Shown one piece after another: positions 63,911 to 64,000 of a DNA stretch of 64,000 bases (its first letter is position 1; each line of letters begins with the position of its first letter). Both the position numbers and the translations under genes were made by a program. The notes below the pieces were generated by a model. It did no database searches. It saw only the letters and a program-made list of their open reading frames with translations, and was not told the origin of the DNA. This DNA comes from Rhodanobacter sp. T12-5 (GTDB lineage Bacteria; Pseudomonadota; Gammaproteobacteria; Xanthomonadales; Rhodanobacteraceae): contig NZ_NPKN01000001.1 in NCBI RefSeq assembly GCF_008329435.1, positions 744,001-808,000 of the forward strand, written 5' to 3'.

Positions 63911-64000
63911 TCGCGGCGGCCTGACTGACGGAATCGCAGTAGACCGGCGGCGGGTCTCACGGGATGAGACCGGGCGGGTTCGGCAATGTCGCGGCGGGCG

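Overview
The window is a stretch of high-GC chromosome from a gammaproteobacterium of the Xanthomonadales, most likely the Rhodanobacteraceae (Rhodanobacter, Dyella or Frateuria type). I base this on the dense GC-rich coding, large TonB-dependent receptors next to glycoside hydrolases and flavin-dependent 'tryptophan halogenase'-like proteins, LacI-type operators, and dispersed REP pairs of the GGAGCGACTTCAGTCGC type. The assignment is an inference from gene content; no rRNA or other phylogenetic marker is present.

Layout. 1-1741: 3' end of an osmoprotectant ABC transporter (ATPase fragment plus a substrate-binding/permease fusion). 1751-6000: minus-strand accessory genes (DHA2 drug-efflux pump, ABM monooxygenase, cupin, DUF1737 protein, glyoxalase-fold protein, methyltransferase). 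6113-9970: a lower-GC island with a rifampin ADP-ribosyltransferase (arr), a frameshifted IS3 orfA relic and a minus-strand array of integron gene cassettes separated by five attC sites with no integrase visible (a CALIN-type array). 9969-19633: starch/maltodextrin genes (glycosidase, MFS transporter, GH13 amylase, divergent LacI regulator), then a GH3 beta-glucan glycosidase. 19891-24425: LytS/LytTR two-component pair and two MacB-type permeases. 24721-28903: divergent TonB receptor and halogenase-like flavoprotein with tandem LacI-type operators. 29099-30655: GH39 beta-xylosidase. 30857-44945: a large alpha-glucan utilisation locus (neopullulanase-like GH13, GH31, GH13, second halogenase-like protein, MalA-like TonB receptor, divergent GH13 alpha-glucosidase and esterase). 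45036-49904: M28 peptidase, PepSY protein, membrane PQQ dehydrogenase. 50064-57699: a three-gene signalling operon (multi-PAS/GAF histidine kinase, CheY-like protein, REC-PAS-LOV-GGDEF-EAL protein). 57718-60544: arsenic operon (arsR, C-As lyase-like protein, arsC, ACR3) and a metallothionein. 60549-63910: a YprB-like nuclease and YprA-like helicase pair (MrfB/MrfA type).

Working together. The glycan genes fall into groups marked by different LacI-type palindromes. A 15-bp site (TGCATACGTATTCAT) lies in front of the glycosidase/LacI divergon and occurs twice between the MalA-like receptor and alpha-glucosidase, so it probably marks a maltodextrin regulon controlled by the LacI protein at 15766. 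TGACAGCGCTGTCA lies in front of the GH3 gene and twice between the other TonB receptor and halogenase, suggesting a beta-glucan regulon. GATGTAAACGTTTACATC lies in front of the GH39 xylosidase.

Most notable items: the integrase-less cassette array with an almost gene-free cassette holding a perfect 25-bp inverted repeat; the LOV-containing c-di-GMP protein with an intact photoactive cysteine, an intact EAL motif and a degenerate GGDEF; and two halogenase-like proteins embedded in two different glycan regulons.
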